Shown: positions 5,016 through 7,268 of the stretch, in pieces
How the letters are laid out: each line of letters begins with the position of its first letter
How positions within the stretch are numbered: the stretch's first letter is position 1
Assembly: GCA_003669255.1 (NCBI GenBank)
Contig: QWPO01000176.1
Span: 1 to 7,268, forward strand
DNA: 7,268 nt
Source of the DNA: Planctomycetota bacterium
GTDB lineage: Bacteria; Planctomycetota; Planctomycetia; Pirellulales; UBA1268
Reading direction: 5' to 3'
Program-made: the position numbers and the translations under genes
The notes under the pieces: generated by a model
The model's input: only the letters and a program-made list of their open reading frames with translations
Told to the model about the DNA's origin: nothing
The model's database searches: none

Positions 5016-6326
5016 CTACTCGTTGACGTAGGTCTCGAGGAACCGGGCGAGCTTGTGGAAGTCGCAGCCGCGTTCCACGTAGCGGACCACCGTCACGAGC
5101 GTGTTGGGGTCGACCAGCTCCTCGAACGGAACGTAGTTGAGGTCGAGCTGGCCTGACACGCTCACCATCACGCCGTTGAGGCCCCGCTCGGCGAGCGCCC
5201 GGTATCCGCCCACGCCGAGCTGGCTGCCGAGCATCACGTCGAAAGCGTGCGGCTTGGCGCAGCGAGCCTCGTAGCCCAGTTGCAGGCCCACCACCTTCCG
5301 CGACCGGTTCGTCTGCTTCTTGAACTCGTCGCTCACGAGCTTGGCGAACATCTTGCCAAGCTGCACGTGTGAGATCGAGATGTGGCCGTGGTCGTCGCGG
5401 GGGATTCCCTCGAGGGCCTTGGCGGGGAGGTACTCGGCGAGTCCTTCGGCCATCACGATCACGCCGTACGGCTTCCCTTCCTGCTCCTCGCGGACCCGCA
5501 TCGTCTTCACGATCCGGCCCACGACGGCGTCGATGTCCATCACCGGCTTGATCTTCGTCTCTCCGTTTGCGCCGGTGACCGTCTCCTCGCCGCGGAACTT
5601 GCCGTGGATGTCCTCCACGCTGATCACGAGGCTGGCTTCGCCGGCGATGGCGGCGCCGTAGGAGAGCCAGCCGGCACTGCGGCCCATCGTCTCGCAGAGG
5701 AAGTAGGAACGGCTCGCCTCGGCGTCGTACAGCAGGTTGCGGATCTCGCCACCGAGCGTGTCGACCGCCGTAAAGTAGCCGAACGTGAAGTCGATCCCCA
5801 TGTAGTCGTTGTCGATCGTCTTCGGCAGATGGACCACCGGGATTCGCTTGGCGTCGGCCGGAAGGTGGTCCTGGTAGAGCTTGAATTTGTTGGCCGTTTT
5901 CAGCGTGTCGTCGCCGCCAATGGAGATCAGCGCCTCAACCCCGAGGGATCGCAGCCCCTCGTAGGCGTTCTTCAGCGGCTGCACCCGTTCGGCGTCGTCG
6001 AGGTGGCTGGGGTGCGAGACGTGTTTGCCCGGATTGGTGCGGGCGGTGCCGATCATGATGCCCTGGCCGCTCCGCGTCCGCTTGAGGAACTCGGGGGTGA
6101 TCTTGATGTAGTCGCGGCCCTCAACGAGTGGGTTGGCGGGCGAATAGTCGGCCAGCGACGAGTAGCCGTGCTTCATGCCGATCACCTCGGTCCCCTCGCG
6201 CATGAACGAGGTGGCGGCAGTCGAGATCACGGCGTTGGCGCCAGGGGCGGGGCCGCCGGCGAAGAGAATCGCGACGCGGCGGAAGTGATGGGTGGCGCGG
6301 TCGGGGCGGGCGAGGGACTCGGACAT
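5016..6326 (-). CDS. pfp: Pyrophosphate-dependent 6-phosphofructokinase
   Basis: The protein belongs to the phosphofructokinase family, which phosphorylates fructose 6-phosphate to fructose 1,6-bisphosphate in glycolysis. Two residues mark the reversible PPi-using type. GGDDT (137-141) has Asp140 where ATP enzymes have Gly, and PKTIDND (168-174) has Lys169 where ATP enzymes have Gly; E. coli PfkA has Gly104 and Gly124 there. Asp172 matches the catalytic Asp127. GGPAPGANAVIS (24-35) is the phosphate-donor loop, and CETMGRSAGW provides the usual substrate contacts. At 436 residues it is longer than the ~320-residue E. coli enzyme, as PPi types often are. ATG 6326 is supported by an AGGAG six bases upstream. 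It starts 18 bases after the accC stop, so the two are probably co-transcribed. PPi use is inferred from residues, not shown. Confidence 0.93.
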   Translation of the reverse strand: MSESLARPDRATHHFRRVAILFAGGPAPGANAVISTAATSFMREGTEVIGMKHGYSSLADYSPANPLVEGRDYIKITPEFLKRTRSGQGIMIGTARTNPGKHVSHPSHLDDAERVQPLKNAYEGLRSLGVEALISIGGDDTLKTANKFKLYQDHLPADAKRIPVVHLPKTIDNDYMGIDFTFGYFTAVDTLGGEIRNLLYDAEASRSYFLCETMGRSAGWLSYGAAIAGEASLVISVEDIHGKFRGEETVTGANGETKIKPVMDIDAVVGRIVKTMRVREEQEGKPYGVIVMAEGLAEYLPAKALEGIPRDDHGHISISHVQLGKMFAKLVSDEFKKQTNRSRKVVGLQLGYEARCAKPHAFDVMLGSQLGVGGYRALAERGLNGVMVSVSGQLDLNYVPFEELVDPNTLVTVVRYVERGCDFHKLARFLETYVNE

Positions 6327-6332
6327 CGATGA

Positions 6333-6337
6333 CTCCT
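6333..6337 (-). promoter_or_regulatory. Shine-Dalgarno site of pfp
   Basis: AGGAG on the minus strand lies 6 bases before ATG 6326 and inside the 18-base gap after the accC stop. It fixes the pfp start and suggests independent re-initiation on a shared accC-pfp message. Confidence 0.75.
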
Positions 6338-6344
6338 GGGAAGA

Positions 6345-7268
6345 TCAGCCGGCGAGCATGCGCTCCACGAAGGTCGTGTCGACCTGGGCCTCGTGGAAGG
6401 CGGTGTTGGAAAGGACCTTGAGGTGCAGCGGCACCGTCGTCTTGATCCCCTCGACCCGCAACTCCTTCAGGGCGCGGATCATCGTCTCGATCGCCTCTTT
6501 TCGGGTCGGCTGATGCACGATCAGCTTGCCGACGAGCGAGTCGTAGTAGGGGGGCACGACGTAGCCAGTGGTGGCGTGCGAATCCCAGCGGACGCCGAAG
6601 CCGCCCGGGGCGATGATGCGGTCGATCCGACCCGGGCAGGGGCGGAAGTTGGCGTCGGGATCCTCGGCGTTGATCCGGCACTCGATGGCGTGACCCCGCG
6701 GCTTGATGTCGGCCTGCTTCAGGTCGAGCTTCTCACCAGCGGCCACGCGGATTTGGGCCTTGAGCAGATCGATGCCGGTCACCATCTCGCTGACCGGGTG
6801 CTCCACCTGGATCCGGGCATTGACCTCGATGAAGTAGAAGTTGTCCTGCTGGTCGACGATGAACTCGACGGTGCCGGCCGAGTAGTAGCCGGCTGTCTTC
6901 GCCAGCCGCACGGCCGCGTCGGCCATCTTCTGGCGGATCGCCTGTGGCAGGCGGGGCGAGGGGCTTTCCTCGATCAGTTTCTGGTGCCGCCGCTGGGTGG
7001 AGCAGTCGCGCTCCCAGAGGTGGAACACGTTGCCGTGCTGGTCGCCGAGGATCTGGATCTCGACGTGTCGCGGCCGCTCGATGTATTTCTCGATGTAGAT
7101 GCCCGCATTGCCGAACGCCGCCTGAGCCTCGGCCGAGGCCTGCTGCCAGGCGCTGGCGAGCGCCAGATCGTTGGCGGCCACCCGCATTCCCTTGCCGCCG
7201 CCGCCGGCCGTCGCCTTGAGGAGCACGGGAAACCCGATGTCCTTGGCAATCCGTACCGCCTCCTGCTC
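6345..7268 (-). CDS. accC: Biotin carboxylase subunit of acetyl-CoA carboxylase (C-terminal part)
   Basis: AccC uses ATP and bicarbonate to carboxylate biotin on the carrier protein AccB, the first half-reaction of acetyl-CoA carboxylase and the entry to fatty acid synthesis. The frame runs off the right edge, so 307 residues are visible and about 140 are missing at the N-terminus. The visible part begins in the ATP-grasp domain with LLKATAGGGGKGMR. E. coli residues K159, E201, H209, K238 and E276 match K18, E60, H68, K97 and E135 of the fragment; E288, N290, R292 and R338 match E148, N150, R152 and R198. The C-terminal domain has YYDSLVGKLIV and ends soon after FVERML, so no carboxyltransferase or biotinyl domain is fused. 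This favours AccC over pyruvate carboxylase, although a stand-alone subunit of another biotin enzyme is possible. A GTG at 7226 lies inside the frame and is not a start. Confidence 0.95.
   Translation of the reverse strand, partial: EQEAVRIAKDIGFPVLLKATAGGGGKGMRVAANDLALASAWQQASAEAQAAFGNAGIYIEKYIERPRHVEIQILGDQHGNVFHLWERDCSTQRRHQKLIEESPSPRLPQAIRQKMADAAVRLAKTAGYYSAGTVEFIVDQQDNFYFIEVNARIQVEHPVSEMVTGIDLLKAQIRVAAGEKLDLKQADIKPRGHAIECRINAEDPDANFRPCPGRIDRIIAPGGFGVRWDSHATTGYVVPPYYDSLVGKLIVHQPTRKEAIETMIRALKELRVEGIKTTVPLHLKVLSNTAFHEAQVDTTFVERMLAG

Noticed and set aside
5382..6332. Plus-strand open frame of 316 codons opposite pfp
   Set aside because: Its composition (Val, Gly, Asp, His rich) is the reverse complement of normal coding in pfp, which carries full family signatures.

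Overview
The window looks like chromosomal DNA from a planctomycete, most likely of the Pirellulales type. The evidence is high-GC coding with strong G/C third positions, a secreted protein with a PEP-CTERM sorting tail, a phosphofructokinase with pyrophosphate-type signature residues, and short palindromic intergenic repeats ending in CTAC. This placement is an inference from gene content; no rRNA or other marker gene is present.

Layout from left to right. Positions 2-490 are the 3' end of a gene for a TPR-like protein (+). Positions 491-672 are an intergenic stretch filled by a palindromic repeat array. hisD (673-2034, +) follows, then a gap with a weak hairpin and a recognisable promoter. 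Next come a PEP-CTERM exported protein (2272-2952, +), hisC (2997-4070, +) and hisB (4111-4707, +). Positions 4708-5015 separate convergent genes and hold three 40-bp repeats, a large inverted repeat and a terminator-like hairpin. On the minus strand, accC (from beyond the window edge to 6345) is followed after 18 bases by pfp (6326-5016).

The plus-strand genes supply three histidine biosynthesis steps. HisB dehydrates imidazole glycerol phosphate, HisC transaminates imidazole acetol phosphate and HisD oxidises histidinol to histidine. All catalytic residues that could be checked are present. The unrelated PEP-CTERM gene splits hisD from hisC-hisB and has its own promoter and ribosome binding site. 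The minus-strand pair joins the biotin carboxylase subunit of acetyl-CoA carboxylase to a PPi-type phosphofructokinase, so fatty acid synthesis and glycolysis genes may be co-transcribed.

The coding content is mostly ordinary. The parts least explained by known genes are the two palindromic repeat arrays, which look like one family, and the structured segment 4871-5005 between hisB and pfp. No CRISPR array, phage gene, transposase, tRNA or rRNA was found.
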